From NCBI GenBank assembly GCA_914767715.1, contig OU612072.1, forward strand, positions 10,354,001 through 10,418,000: a stretch of DNA of 64,000 bases. The letters are read 5' to 3'. A model generated the notes under the pieces. That model was given only the letters and a program-made list of their open reading frames with translations, had not been told where the DNA came from and did no database searches. Position 1 is the first letter of the stretch. Every line of letters starts with the position of its first letter. This DNA is from Membranipora membranacea. Its lineage: Eukaryota; Bryozoa; Gymnolaemata; Cheilostomatida; Membraniporidae. Below are positions 36,239-47,910 of the stretch, piece after piece. The translations under genes and the position numbers were made by a program.

Positions 36239-37669
36239 ACAAATCTGGCAACAAAGGACAAACTACAAATTTTGCTTGATCTTAAATTTATTTTTGTTCC
36301 ATAACTTTCGTCTATATTATGATTTACTTGAGCTTTCTGCGGAATGCAGGAATTACTCTTGGTTTTGTGTCGACTAATTTTTGAGTAACTTTTGAACATT
36401 TTCTCTGCAGAAAAATGAGAATATCTACAGACTTATCTATGAAAATGAAACCGTCAATATTTATGAAGCGGTGTGTATTTTAAGATTGGCCGGTTTTGTT
36501 TTTGTAAAAAAATGTTGATAGTGCCCTCTTTGGCAATCAAAGGTGATGAGCCATGAGATCTTTGAATCGCTTTAAATATGTTGCATGCTCAAAGGGTCGC
36601 TAGCAAAAAATTGATGCTAAAAGCGTGCGAAATATGTTAGTATTGTGACCTTTGATTACCACAGTCTACATGTACATCAATCCAGTTCTGGTGACAAAGT
36701 GTTAATCATTCCAAAAAGTGAATCTTTACCTGAACGTAGAGAATAATTACCATTTTGTAAGAAATGGATTTTTTAGATTAAAATTGTTTGTGTATTTATG
36801 AGTTGGCTTCTCATGGTTAATGAGGCTTTCCTCACAGCTTGGTTGTTGAAGCAACTCTGACTTCTGATTGGCTGAACATCAGGATATTTAATGTTCGGCA
36901 ACGGTCATTAGCTTTCCTTTCCTTTCCTTTCTTTGCCACAGACAAGGTAACACTGTACTCTCGAGACAACATGGCAAGTGTAAGTAACATTACCAATAAG
37001 ACTGTTCCAATAGCTTGCTTTGTACATGCATATGACTGGGTTCTGTGTCCCTCAAATCCTTTATCTGAATTAATCAGCTCAAAAGTGAAATAAGGGAGAG
37101 GACTGACACACTAACAGCAAATGCTTACCGCACATGACTATCAAATAATATAAGGATATCATAATGGGACCTGCAAACGCATTCTAACCCATATCTAAGC
37201 TTTGTAACTCTCCTCCAGCTGTTTGACCGTGACCAAAACTAATAGGTGCTTCCACCTCCTTATTAAAAAGCGTGGAAACCAACACTTTTAATACATGAAG
37301 GCCAACCATGGACACATAAACTGGGGATCTGCAATGTGGGTTTTCTTTTTATTAGCAGCAACATTGGTGAGGACTTTTCCAATTAATTGACATCACCAAA
37401 ATTGGATGCTATGCTGCTGCTTTCCAGTTTTTATTTCAGAGCGATTGACTGCCCGGTGACTTGGTGTGATTCAACCAGGACGACACAAGAGTTTGACAGC
37501 ACTGGTATATGGTGATAGATGCTATGATAATTGTATGATATGACATAATGCTAGGCAATTGGGGCCGCAAACAAGGCCGCAAACAGCAATTGAGGCGAGA
37601 TATAGACATTAACAAAGGAACACCACAAAGCTAAGTTAAATATCATGTATTGCTACTTTTTACAGCCAT

Positions 37670-38520
37670 GTATAAGTGTTCCTCCCAACAAAAGTTTAGA
37701 TCATTTGGAAGCTTTGTCCATTTGCTGCGTACATTGGCCTGCTATGAACTTGGATGTTTGTAGCTTAGCTTTTAAGCAAGACCTGTATAGCTGGCTAAAT
37801 TGAGTTGAAAGGCTATCGGTTTAAGGGTATAGAACTACCTAAGCTTGTTGAACAACTCATGAAAGCTATGAAGTTAGCTCAAAGATCTCTGTAGCATAAG
37901 TACTTTTTTTTCTCAGTATAAGCAAACCTAGTGTGATAGCATGCAGACCAAATGAACTATGGAATGGCGCTATTCCCCCTTTTTTCCCGCTGGTTACAAA
38001 ATATCTAGGGGCCAACACATAAATCCACGATAGCATAAGCATAAGTGCTTATTATTCTCTTTACAAGCGAACATAGCGTTATAGCATGCAGGGTGCTAAA
38101 GTTTCACCGTTTAGGTGATCTTCCCAACAAAGTTTAAATCATTTGGAAGCTTTGTCCAATTGTTGTATTCTGTGACCGGCGGTGAATTTGGATTTTTGTA
38201 GCTAAACTGTTAAGCGAGACCTGTATAGCTTGCTAAACACTAAAATAAATTGAGTTGGAAGGCTTTCTGTTCAAAGGTAGAATTACCTAAGCTTAACAAA
38301 ACAACTCATCAAAGCTACGAAGCGGGCGCAAAGATCTCTGTAGAATAAGTGCTGTGTATTCACTTCACAAACAAACCTACTGTTATAGCTCGCAGAGCCC
38401 TACAGGTTTACTCGTTACCAAATGAACTATGGAATGGCACTGTTTCCCTTTTTTTCCGTTGGTTACAAAAATATCTAGGGGAATGCTCATAAATTCTTGA
38501 TTTATTCCTATACAACTGGT
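37670..38520. repeat. Diverged direct duplication, about 430-450 bp unit
   Basis: 37680-37990 and 38110-38460 share in order: cccaacaaaagtttagatca, tttggaagctttgtcca, gacctgtatagctggctaaa, aaagatctctgtagcataag, aatgaactatggaatggc and ggttacaaaatatctagggg. No coding potential. Confidence 0.85.
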
Positions 38521-38971
38521 ATTGGTTTCATTGTGTATGTCTCCCATCTATCCTGATAAAGTGTTGAGCCATCCTTTAAAACATGAAAAAATTGATGGTG
38601 TTTGAAAGCTTGCAAGGTACAATAGCTTGCCACATACAATAGCTTGCCATGTGCAAAAATGGTGCAAAAGTTTTCCATGTCCTACACAAATGGTTTTGTA
38701 CCATGCAATCGCCACTAACCATGTATATTTAAAGACTTTGTTTGAGGCTGCTCTTTTGTATCACATCTTATTCTCCATATTTTATTCTATCATGTGAGCG
38801 ATTTTCAGCTTTAGAATCCAAATATTGAGGAAGTTATGGCCTCTCAAACTTCCAAGGAGACGGCAATTTATTGGCAGTAAGAATCAGCCGGCAATCCCTA
38901 GGGTACGTCACAACGATCATACTTATTACGATACACTAATAAATATGTTGATGATCAAAATGTTCAGATCT

Positions 38972-39050
38972 GTAACGGTTTGAACCCAGGTCCAAATGGC
39001 TTTGCAGGCAACGCAGCTAACACTGAGCTATATTGTCTACTGGCTAACCT
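38972..39050 (-). repeat. tRNA-like SINE unit inside the foldback (minus)
   Basis: On the minus strand it reads atatagctcagtgttagctg...ggacctgggttcaaaccg, matching Pol III A- and B-box patterns. The stems are degenerate, so it is not called as a tRNA gene. Confidence 0.6.
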
Positions 39051-39057
39051 AGTTGGT

Positions 39058-39122
39058 CCAAGTGGCGTGATGGTAGCGTCGTTGCCTATTGGTATGGGGA
39101 CCCGGGTACGATTCCCACCCAG
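39058..39122 (+). repeat. tRNA-like SINE unit inside the foldback (plus)
   Basis: agtggcgtgatggtagcgtc followed by gggtacgattcccaccca resembles A- and B-boxes. It is directly head-to-head with the minus-strand unit ending at 39050. Confidence 0.6.
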
Positions 39123-40662
39123 GTTTGAATTATGATCATCATCTTATCCGTGTGATTATTAGTGTATTAACTAATAACTCATAATAAGTATGACCATAGA
39201 CAAAACACATGTCTATGGTTGTGACGTACCCCAGGGGAAACATCCGCTTATTCCCAATGCCGATTGAAGGCAATCACCCTGGAAGTTTGAGAGGCCATAA
39301 CTTCCTCAATATTTGGATTCTAAAGCTGAAAATCGCTCACATGATAGAATAAAATATGGAGAATAAGATGTGATACAAAAGAGCAGCCTCAAACAAAGTC
39401 TTTTAAAGGGCTTCTGTAGGTAAATTTTATCGTTACTGGCCAGCTCCCATAAGTGGCTGACTTTGACTGCTTTTTATGGCAACGTTTTCCAGCGTTTATG
39501 GAATTATATGCTTATTGCAAGATGTTTGTATCCCTTGCAGGAGTACATCATTACGAAACAATCGTACATGAAATAAATGTTTGCATGGAATGACGTTTGA
39601 GAAACTAATTCTGGGCACAAATGGCTGAGCTATAGTGAACCATTTTCGCTGTTGATGCAAACTGTGGCGTTTAGCTTAAGTTTTTCATGTGGACGTATAA
39701 ACGCAACCCATACTGACGTATGTGATACTGGATGAGTAAGATCTTGCTCCTTCTATATTTGTAAGATAGTTCTTACTATAATAGTAAGCCATTCTGTTCA
39801 AGGAGTTACGACACCTTTTAATTATGTTTCAAACACTATTTTTAGTTAGAGTTGCTTCCTCTGTTTGTTACAGCTATTTCATATATTTTCATGTTCATAA
39901 TAGTCTGAGGTTTTATACTGCTTCCGAAATCTCTCAACATTATAATTTTGTCTAATAACATTCTGCGCATGCTCAGCTCTGGGCATGAGCTGATCTCTGC
40001 AAAATTGAGTCTCGGAATTCCGAAGCCATCTGATTGGCTACCTGCTCTGGTGACATATTCCCCAAAGCGTGCGGATTTGTTATTAATAGTTATCCTCTCT
40101 TGTCATTATCAGCTGATTTTGATTGACAGTTTATGCAGGGGATATCCCATTTCCCCTTACCAAAGTTGCAATCAGAACCCAAACTAAACTCATTGCTCTT
40201 GCACATGCGCAAATTCAAGTCACGCATGATGCATACTTAGCCTTACGACACCTGCTTTGTAGTAATGATAGCCTAGTTTATCAGTGATCTACATGCCCAG
40301 TCAGATCACGAGAGTCAGTATGGTCTAATAAGATATGTTAGTACATTAAAACTTGCTTGAACTATTCTGCAGGGAAAATAAAAATTTTAGTCTTAGAAAT
40401 AAAAGAGTCAACAAAGCAGAGAGTGATTACAGTAGACTGTCATTTGGAGTTGGTGAGTAAGTTTATACATAATATTATACATTATGATCACCAGTGAAAG
40501 TAATTAGAGAAGTGGTAGTAAGGAGTAACTCCTTGGAAGAATAAGGCCCACAAATAAACTGCTAAAAAGTAAAAAACACGTTTATTTATTGTCCTTGTTG
40601 TACTTCAAGTACGGAGGACAAGGTACTGCTTGTACTACAATGGCTACTTAGCAAGTTCTTAG

Positions 40663-40730
40663 TCTAGTGCTCACCAAAGTGTAACAGTTGATGTTAATTC
40701 TTTATGAGCACTAGACTAAGTACTAGTAAG
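40663..40730. repeat. Hairpin
   Basis: tcttagtctagtgctca (40663) pairs with tgagcactagactaagta (40707) around a 25 nt loop. Confidence 0.7.
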
Positions 40731-40774
40731 TAGAGGTAGAAGTGAGTCGCACACTTATGACTTATTGTTACTGG

Positions 40775-40830
40775 CTGGCCACTTAGGAGTAACAGTTGCT
40801 GTTACTCCTCAGTGGTCAGTCAGTGGGTGA
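40775..40830. repeat. Hairpin with very short loop
   Basis: ggccacttaggagtaacag-ttg-ctgttactcctcagtggtc: about 18 paired bases around a 3-4 nt loop, with ctggctgg/cagtcag continuing the stem. Confidence 0.75.
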
Positions 40831-41394
40831 TTTCTACTTACTTAAGATCAACTCCAAGGCAAGCAATTTAGACTACACCTAGATGAGAGTTGTTAGTTCC
40901 TTAGATGTTATTAAGATGAATAGGTCTGGTACTGTTTAATGCTGCCGACAGCGAAGAAGAAAATTCAGAAGGGTTGAGCTCATTGATCTGGGTTTGAATT
41001 CCAACTTTGTGCTATAAGATGAGATGCCTTCACTTCTTCCCCACCCCTCAGACCCCCTTGAACCAGTATGATAAGGTGGTCTGTGCCCTTGCATGTACTC
41101 GACAGTATCGTCATGTAATATTGTATGTGATGTGAGTGGAATCAAGGAGTTAATAATACTTGGAGTGGACGAATTGCCGAGGCCATTCACTGCAGGGACT
41201 AGCTCAGTTCTGTTAGCTGTAGTGTAGCTGTAAAAGCTTCATTCAGATCCTAATGTTTCCTCATATGCATACTTACCACCGTTGTTGTTGTCATCAATGA
41301 GTGTATGCAATAAGACTTGATGCATGTTTTGGCCATGAGTAATCTTTCAGCTTAAATAAACCAGTCGCACTGGGTGAGCTTTAATATGGGTAAG

Positions 41395-41454
41395 TGGGCC
41401 ACCTAAAAATGGCAAGTGGGCCAAATTTTGCCAACGGACCATAGTTTGAGTACC
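41395..41454. mobile_element. hAT-type terminal remnant
   Basis: Read on the minus strand, the sequence starts CAGGGGTACTCAAACTATGG, typical of hAT inverted termini. It lies immediately 5' of the KDZ transposase exons. The opposite end was not located. Confidence 0.5.
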
Positions 41455-44400
41455 CCTGGTCTAGAATGTGTCTGATAGTAATGATAAAAAGCATAGTGTA
41501 ATACTGTATATTTTAGATAACTAGAAACACATGTGGTGATACGACCCTCAGAGCCGCTAAGTCGGGCGGGCGCAGGCACCAGTTTAAGGACGAGACAGGG
41601 ATAATGCTCGCCACCTGCCGACATATGTTTGTCCTCAAGGCACTCGACATGAGACAAGGAGAGATTTTCGAGTACCCCAACATATCGCAGGTATTATAAT
41701 AGAGAGTGTCTCTAACTCACAATTTTATTGATTTGGTGCATTGCTATACCAAATTAAAACCATATTACTCTTTATAAACCATCTAGTTAAGTTATCTTAT
41801 TATGAGTTATGAAGAAGTCTGATCAACTTCACTAGTGTATTAGCAGTACTACTGATTGGCTGGTCAACAAAAACATTCATTTTCTAAATTCAATGCTTGT
41901 ATTTTAGAAACAGTTTCCTACGGCACGGTACACAGCACACGACACCATTTGTAAGTACTGGCCGTGGCTTCAGAAGCTTGATGGGATAGTTGCTGACAGT
42001 CAGAGCCCTATTCTATCAGTTATGCATGCCAAGTCGCATTCTTGGAATCGTCAAGTAAGTTCTATACAGCACGACTGTTTGCCTAGACATTATTTTCAAT
42101 TTTATTCAAAGAAATTACTTTCAAATAGGTAATACTGCTCGATTAAATTATAATAAAATTGAAATAAGTCATCTTTGGTTTACTTACACGATTCTCTCCT
42201 GTTGTCTAATCATTGACATAAAGGAGACAACTCCTACATTTCTTAATTTAGTTAGTGACACGTCACCCTGGTCGCACCCTCCCTGATGTTCCTATATTTT
42301 TAGCTTTCACTATAAACATTTATTACTGCTTGCAGGTCAAGTGGAGTGCAAAAGTGGTGTCAGGTGACGGAAAGTCGACTGGTGAGACTACTGAACTTGT
42401 TAACAGTGACCTCTCAAGGCTAGGACCTGTGACAAGAAATGCCTGCAAAACATGTGAGTTATTAGACTACAGAGAATGACTTGAAATTATGAATTTGTTT
42501 CACGGTGGAAGAACAGACATGTCTATGCGTGGATAGGCTTGTGTGAGACCTATCCGTCAAATATTAGTAAAGCACTGCATTAAATACAGCGTTCGCTTAT
42601 AGTTTATATCTAAACTTGTCTCTAAATTACAGGGAGAAAAGAAAAGATCACGTACAGTTCAGGGTTTTGGAATATCAGAAAACTGATGGAGCTACCACCA
42701 CTGCTTGCCAAGTCCCTTAAGAAGGTATGATTAAACTTTCAAGGAATAATCTAAAATTTAAGTTGATCAAATTTCATAGTCGGACGACAAACCTGCTTCC
42801 AAGAGTTTCATAACCCATAAGATTAATTTTTGTAGAGGGCATCAAAGCTTGGCACTATAGAATAATTTTCATGTGTGTCAATATTCGATTGAGTTGTGTC
42901 TCATTCCAGAGAACGAATCAGCTAGCTGAGTTAGAGGAAAGTCTAGAGGTGGTACGCAGTGAAATCAATAGAGACCTAGTTTATCTGGATGCCTTGGCAA
43001 CAAAGCTGGCCTCTATTGGTCAAGCTTTGTGTTACAATTTACATATTAAGGTACGGGTCAGCAAGCTGTTTTTTTTTTCAAAAAAGACCACAGACCTCAC
43101 TTCAAGAGGCCACAGAATATCTTTCAAGCATGAATAGAGAACCTAAGAATGATTTTTTGCACTGTTAATATTGTAAAAACTTAGGCATTAGGCTGCTGAA
43201 GATTACCCATTTTCAATCTGCTGATCTTAATGGCACTTTCCTGTCTGCTCTTCGCATCTCTGAAATATAGTAAAATGCCTGAGATCTTTGAACATCAAGA
43301 ATTTATTTTGCCTTTATGTGTCATTGAAGGAGCTACCACACATAATGAGAAGACTATCGAGGAGTTATGTTGCCGATATCAGAGATTGGTCACTAAAGTT
43401 TTGACAGAAACCGGTAAGTGAGTTATGTAACTAAGTTCCTGAACCTCTTTTCTTGAACAATAGTAAGTCGTTTGACGATACTGTTATGTAACTTGTCTGT
43501 TTTTAAATGAAGCAAATGAAGTGACAAGAACATGGAAAATTATGACATTGGACACTGCTGTGCTAGGATATAATTACTGTCTGGATATTAATCATCGGAG
43601 GTCAGGTTGTGAAGAATCTGCCCAATTTCCTTGTGTCCAATTACCTTGATTGATTGGCACTTAATTGATCACCTGTATTGCTTTTAAACATGGTGCAAAA
43701 TCTATATAAAAAAATTTAATTATCATTGTAGATTCATCCAAGTCAAGGGCTGTGCTACGTAGTTCATTCTCAAAACTTAATGACCAGCTACAGGTAGAAT
43801 TTGAGAAATATCTGAAAGGTGAGCTTCCTAATCGATAAAACTTAAATGTCAGAGGCCACCATCGCAAACAAACTAATCACATTTGGACATTCAATTTGGC
43901 ATTGCAATATTGTCTGTGTACAAACCAAAATGTACGGATCAGTTAGTTATTTGTCTAGTGGTGCATAAATTTAGATTTTACAAAAAAGTTGGCTCCTTAT
44001 TAAATAATCGAATAAAAAAAGTTTAGACTCACCCTATTACACATCTGACAGGTGTTTCGTTGTCCGAGAGGTTAACCGTTATGTCTACAGCATACTTGCC
44101 AAGTCTCCCGATTTAGGCGTGACCCTCCAGACTTTTACACCCACCTCCCACTTTTTGTGAATCTCACTATTTCCTCCAGATTTTAGAGAAAACAGTCCAA
44201 TCGCAATTTTTTGATAGTTATCCAAGCACATGTTGTTGTTGACTAGTTACTGTTAAGGTCTTTGCACACAAAATTGAAAGGAATTATCAAATTAAACAAA
44301 CCTAACAAATTTACCTGTTTTGTTAAGATTCAGCCTATTATTGTAAATGACCAATAGCATCCTCTCATAACTCACAACACTGACTGTCATTGGTCACAAT

Positions 44401-44694
44401 ATAAAGTAGCTAGTCAAGTGCATACCTTTAGTTTTCATTTCCTTTCAGATCACACATATTTTAGTATTAATTTTGTACTGTCTACTCTAAATTTAAGTGA
44501 AGGAAAATAGAAACCTAACAATTCCAAAGGTAGGTCCACTACAATTTAACAAAGCTTGGACCAAAGACTTTGAAACATATTTAATGTTAGTCAAACAAAA
44601 ATATAGTACCTTATCTGGATTCTCACTGTCTGTGACTGAGCACATTTTCAGATCTTGATGATGCATGGGCGCTTGTAGCCTGTCTTGACAGGCA

Positions 44695-44795
44695 AAGGCC
44701 CCTGGGACTTACATGCCTCTACTTTGCCAAGTGGGTGTTTGATACTGGACATTGACAATGTAAAGGCATGTATGTAAGGGTCCCAGGGGCCCATG
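44695..44795. repeat. Hairpin element (family A), copy 2
   Basis: Arms 44695-44730 (cccctgggacttacatgcct...) and 44757-44795 (...aggcatgtatgtaaggg) pair with each other and resemble copy 1 at 319-426. It sits in the last intron of the KDZ transposase gene. Confidence 0.7.
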
Positions 44796-44894
44796 GATTG
44801 ATTGTAATTGTTTAAAGTGTATTTCACCTCAGTTTGATATTTTAGTTCTAGTACAAACATGAAATTATTTGGGGTAAAATATACCTTTTTAGCC

Positions 44895-45052
44895 CTTCCT
44901 AGTGGCAGGAAACACTCTCAGAGCTTCTGCAGACGGGCTCTGCCCCGTACCCTGTTGGGGGGCTCACACCGCCTCCAAACCCCCAGGTGGGTGACTCGGG
45001 TGCTTCGCACCCTCAAAGCACCACGTTGTGGTGCAGTATCGCCGTAAAATGG
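44895..45052. repeat. GC-rich hairpin-containing segment
   Basis: A locally GC-rich stretch in the last KDZ intron with short inverted repeats (gggtgcttcgcaccc, gcaccacgttgtggtgc). It stands out from the AT-rich surroundings; related GC-rich snippets with cccctcccacaccc occur near 48070 and 49140. Confidence 0.5.
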
Positions 45053-45742
45053 AATCTCCCTATTTTGTATTAAGATTACTTGGCAAGTATGGTCTACAGT
45101 TTGTTGCAATATGTCTATTTTGTAGTAGAAAAAAGAAGAGTAACTAAGAAAACCTTGGAGGAATGCAAAAAAACTTTAGTATTTCCCTGGAGTCACCAAG
45201 GTTTAAGCCCAGAAGATTTAAACCCTACAAACCTAGCTGCTGTCGAAATCATGCAGTCAAGAGATAGATCAAAAGAGGAGATACAGATTCTGAGGTGAGA
45301 AGTGAAGAGACTGGTGACAAGGGTGGAATATCTCTCGGCAGAAACTAATTGCGAGGACCGCTCATGGCTCCTAAGCTACATGATTGACATTACTGCAGTA
45401 CTCCCTACCCCAGCTTTCCAACCAGATGAAGGGTACTTCTATGTAGAGCCATCACTGGAGAGTGATACGGAGGGTGATAGCTAAACTGTTTTTTTTAAAT
45501 GGTTGTGGATGTTCTTATTTTTTAGCATGTTTGCAACTTATGAACTGTTCATTTATACATTATATTGTATAGACTTGTTTTGATCTTACATGAAAACATT
45601 ATCAATATCAAGGTAGTAGTGATTCAATATTTTGATATAATAATGAGTTTAGCTACGCATATCGAGCTTTTCAATGTTGCATGATGATATACTCCGACTT
45701 TTTTATCATTGGTAAGCAATAAAATATGCACAACCCAAGAGT

Positions 45743-47098
45743 TGCTAGAAACACTTACAAAACATACTACACCATTTTTTTGTGTCTCTGACTTTGAAAT
45801 CTTCGTAGAGATGGTGACGCCCATATGAAATTGTGAGTTATCCCTCACAATGATAAATGTTGAGTTAAGTCAAGTAGAAAGGGATGAAAGGGAATTTTTA
45901 TGCTTACTATAAATGATTCAATGTAGGATTGACTGGGTATCATGTCTCTATGTGCATATCCAACTTTTGTGGTAAAAGCTATATTAACTCCCAACGGGAG
46001 AGGACTAAATATCATTTGAAAAATACTCATTATTGTTCATTTGCATGAGTCTTCACCGCAATATTTCAAAGTTACAACAAAATCAAGCGCCCACTTGCGC
46101 TCAACTCAAGAGATGCTAGAAACACTTACAAAACATACTACACCATTTTTGTGTGTCTCTGACTTTGAAATCTTGCGTATAGAAGGTGAAGCCCATATGA
46201 AATTGGGAGTTATCCCTCACAATGATAAAAGTTGAGTTAAGTCAAGTAGAAAGGGTTTAAAGGGAATTTTTATGCTTACTATGGATGATTGAATGTAGGA
46301 TTGACTGGGTATCATGTCTCTATGTGCATATCCAACTTTTGTGGTAAAAGCTATATTTGCTCCCAACGGGAGAGGACTAAATATCATTTGAAAAATACTC
46401 ATTATTGTTCATTTGCATGAGTCTTCACCGCAATATTTCAAAATTAGAAAAAATGAACGTGCCCACTTGCGCTCAACCCAAGAATGCTAGAAATACTTAC
46501 AAAACATACTACACAATTTTTGTGTGTCTCTGACTTTGAACACTTGCGTATAAATGGTGACGCCCATATGAAATTGGGTGTTATCCCTCCAATGGTAAAA
46601 GTTGAGTTCCGTCAACTAGCAAGAGTTGAAAGGAATTTTCATGCTTACTATGTATGGATTGACTGCGTGTCATGTCTCTATGTGTATATCCAACTGTTGT
46701 CACAAATTCTACATCCACTCCCAATGGTAGATGACTTAAGGAGTCAGGAGTGGTCTGACGGTTAAGGGTATGGACTTGTGATCTTATGATCCAGGTTCGA
46801 TTCCCGGCGCCGGCTGTCATTTCTGATTTGGCACTGGCAAGCCATTCATCCTAGCCAGGTCTGTTCGGATCAGGACCATAAATACAGGAGGTCTACTGTG
46901 TGCTTGCATGAAGTATAAAGATCCCCTCTGCCTCTTCGAAAAAAGAGTAGCCGGCAACGGCGGGCAAGGGTTTAGGGTACTGCCCCAGTCAAATAAGACC
47001 TAGTGCATAGAATGAAAAAACAAAAAAATATCGTTTAAAAAATACTCATCAATGCTCATCTGCATGAATATTCACCGCAATACTTCAAAGCTTTAAAA
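45743..47098. repeat. Tandem array of about 372 bp units, 2.8 copies
   Basis: Units begin gctagaaacacttacaaaac near 45745, 46112 and 46484 and run through gtgtctctgactttgaa, gggtatcatgtctctatgtg and catgagtcttcaccgcaata. Copies 1 and 2 are almost identical. Copy 3 is more diverged and is split by a SINE at 46741-47026, resuming with aaaaatactcatcaatgctc to 47098. Confidence 0.92.
46741..47026 (+). mobile_element. tRNA-derived SINE inserted in the 372 bp repeat
   Basis: The head ggagtggtctgacggttaag...ccaggttcgattcccggcgc has A- and B-box patterns. A tRNA-unrelated body of about 200 bp follows (gatcccctctgcctcttcga, gagtagccggcaacggcggg), ending in an A-rich tail (gaaaaaacaaaaaaata). The flanks are the interrupted third repeat copy. 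Confidence 0.82.
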
Positions 47099-47821
47099 AC
47101 TCTAACATGAAGCCTTCGCTATTGTCAGGAGCATTTTCGTAACTCCTGACATAATACCATAGTTATCCCACCGAAAAACCGATAGGTTTGGAGGTGGTAT
47201 TAAGGTAATGCCCATGAAGCAACTCTCATAGGGGACTTCTGACAACTTATGTGGCAGCTGAGCCCTATTTTTGCACACAATAAACACCTACAGTTTTGCC
47301 TATCCATCCTCAATTATTGTCAAAATAACTAGATTCATACCTGATCTTCTCTTTGGGACTAGTATGAAAAACAGCAGGTGATGCTATGACATAGAAAACT
47401 TGCAACAGCCAGCACAGGTTTTTTGGCTTTTTCTAGCCATTTTTATTCAATCCCATAGACATAGTTTTGTCTATGTCTATGAGGTTGCATAAAAATGTTT
47501 TGTCTATGTGCAATCCTCCATCAATCATCAGTGCAACTTAATAAAGCCTAAGTGCCTGGGCAAAATGTGTAAAATCTGCTTCAATAGAAATGTTGATGGT
47601 TAAAATTTGCTCAAATAGAAATTTCTATGGCTCAAAGGCTAATATCTAAACGAACAGTCATACCTGAGCAAATCATTTAAGGCCTTAGTGCCTGGTCAAA
47701 GCTTCTAAAATCTGCTTTAATAGTAGTATCAATGGTTCAAAGCCACCTGCTTTGATAGAAATTTCCAAGGTTCAAAGGGTAATCACTAGAGCAACACCTC
47801 ATATCAAAGTCTATTATCAGC

Positions 47822-47910
47822 CAGGCTGAATAGCTCAGTGTGTAGAGGGTCTGCCTTGTATACACTGTTTATTAAGAATGTTGTGGGTTCGAGTCTCAAC
47901 AAGGTCAGAT
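47822..47910 (+). repeat. tRNA-like SINE head
   Basis: gctgaatagctcagtgtgta...gagggtctgcc and ttgtgggttcgagtctcaac form A- and B-boxes of a degenerate tRNA-like unit. The interval between them is longer than in a tRNA and the ends do not pair, so no tRNA is called. Confidence 0.6.

Larger units (their letters stand above)
38731..39403. repeat. Foldback element with about 120 bp terminal inverted repeats
   Basis: 38731-38850 (aaagactttgtttgaggctg...) is the near-perfect complement of 39284-39403 (...cagcctcaaacaaagtcttt). Further inward, tacgtcacaacgatcatact (38904) pairs with a block ending gttgtgacgtacc (39233). The centre contains two tRNA-like units in opposite orientation. Confidence 0.9.
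36239..41516. other. Intergenic, repeat-rich stretch
   Basis: No gene was found. It contains a tandem duplication (37670-38520), a large foldback with tRNA-like units (38731-39403), palindromes at 40660-40830 and a hAT-type end at about 41395-41454. The remainder is AT-rich without coding signal. Confidence 0.6.
41517..45484 (+). pseudogene. KDZ (Kyakuja-Dileera-Zisupton) transposase, 5' incomplete, with in-frame TGA
   Basis: Exons 41517-41690, 41908-42054, 42336-42453, 42633-42724, 42910-43050, one near 43331-43413 (acceptor uncertain), 43732-43818, and 45126-45484. Apart from the uncertain sixth exon, they join in phase. The sequence carries the KDZ transposase core: CGDTTLRAAKSGGRRHQFKDETGIMLATCRHMF, FEYPNISQ, KQFPTARYTAHD, VMHAKSHSWNRQ, GDGKSTGETTELVNSDLSRLGPVTRN and EKITYSSGFWNIRKL. 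A TGA at 45296-45298 interrupts the last exon; the same frame then continues with EVKRLVTRVEYLSAE for another 61 codons to TAA at 45482-45484. No CxC-type upstream exons or start codon are visible, and a hAT-type inverted-repeat remnant lies just 5'. It could be a decayed transposon, or a domesticated gene ending at the TGA. Confidence 0.8.

Noticed and set aside
40936-41190. 84 aa minus-strand frame
   Set aside because: Pro/Ser-rich with no recognisable motif, start context or splice partner; not enough to call a gene.
43230-43330. Extension of the sixth KDZ exon upstream
   Set aside because: The frame is open but no good acceptor is visible and the sequence lacks KDZ similarity; the exon boundary is left uncertain.
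45845-46402. Two nearly identical 61 aa minus-strand frames
   Set aside because: They are the translation of copies 1 and 2 of the 372 bp repeat, with no domain and no splice signals.
47822-47910. Possible tRNA gene on the plus strand
   Set aside because: Same reason: good B-box, but no acceptor stem and a long central insertion.
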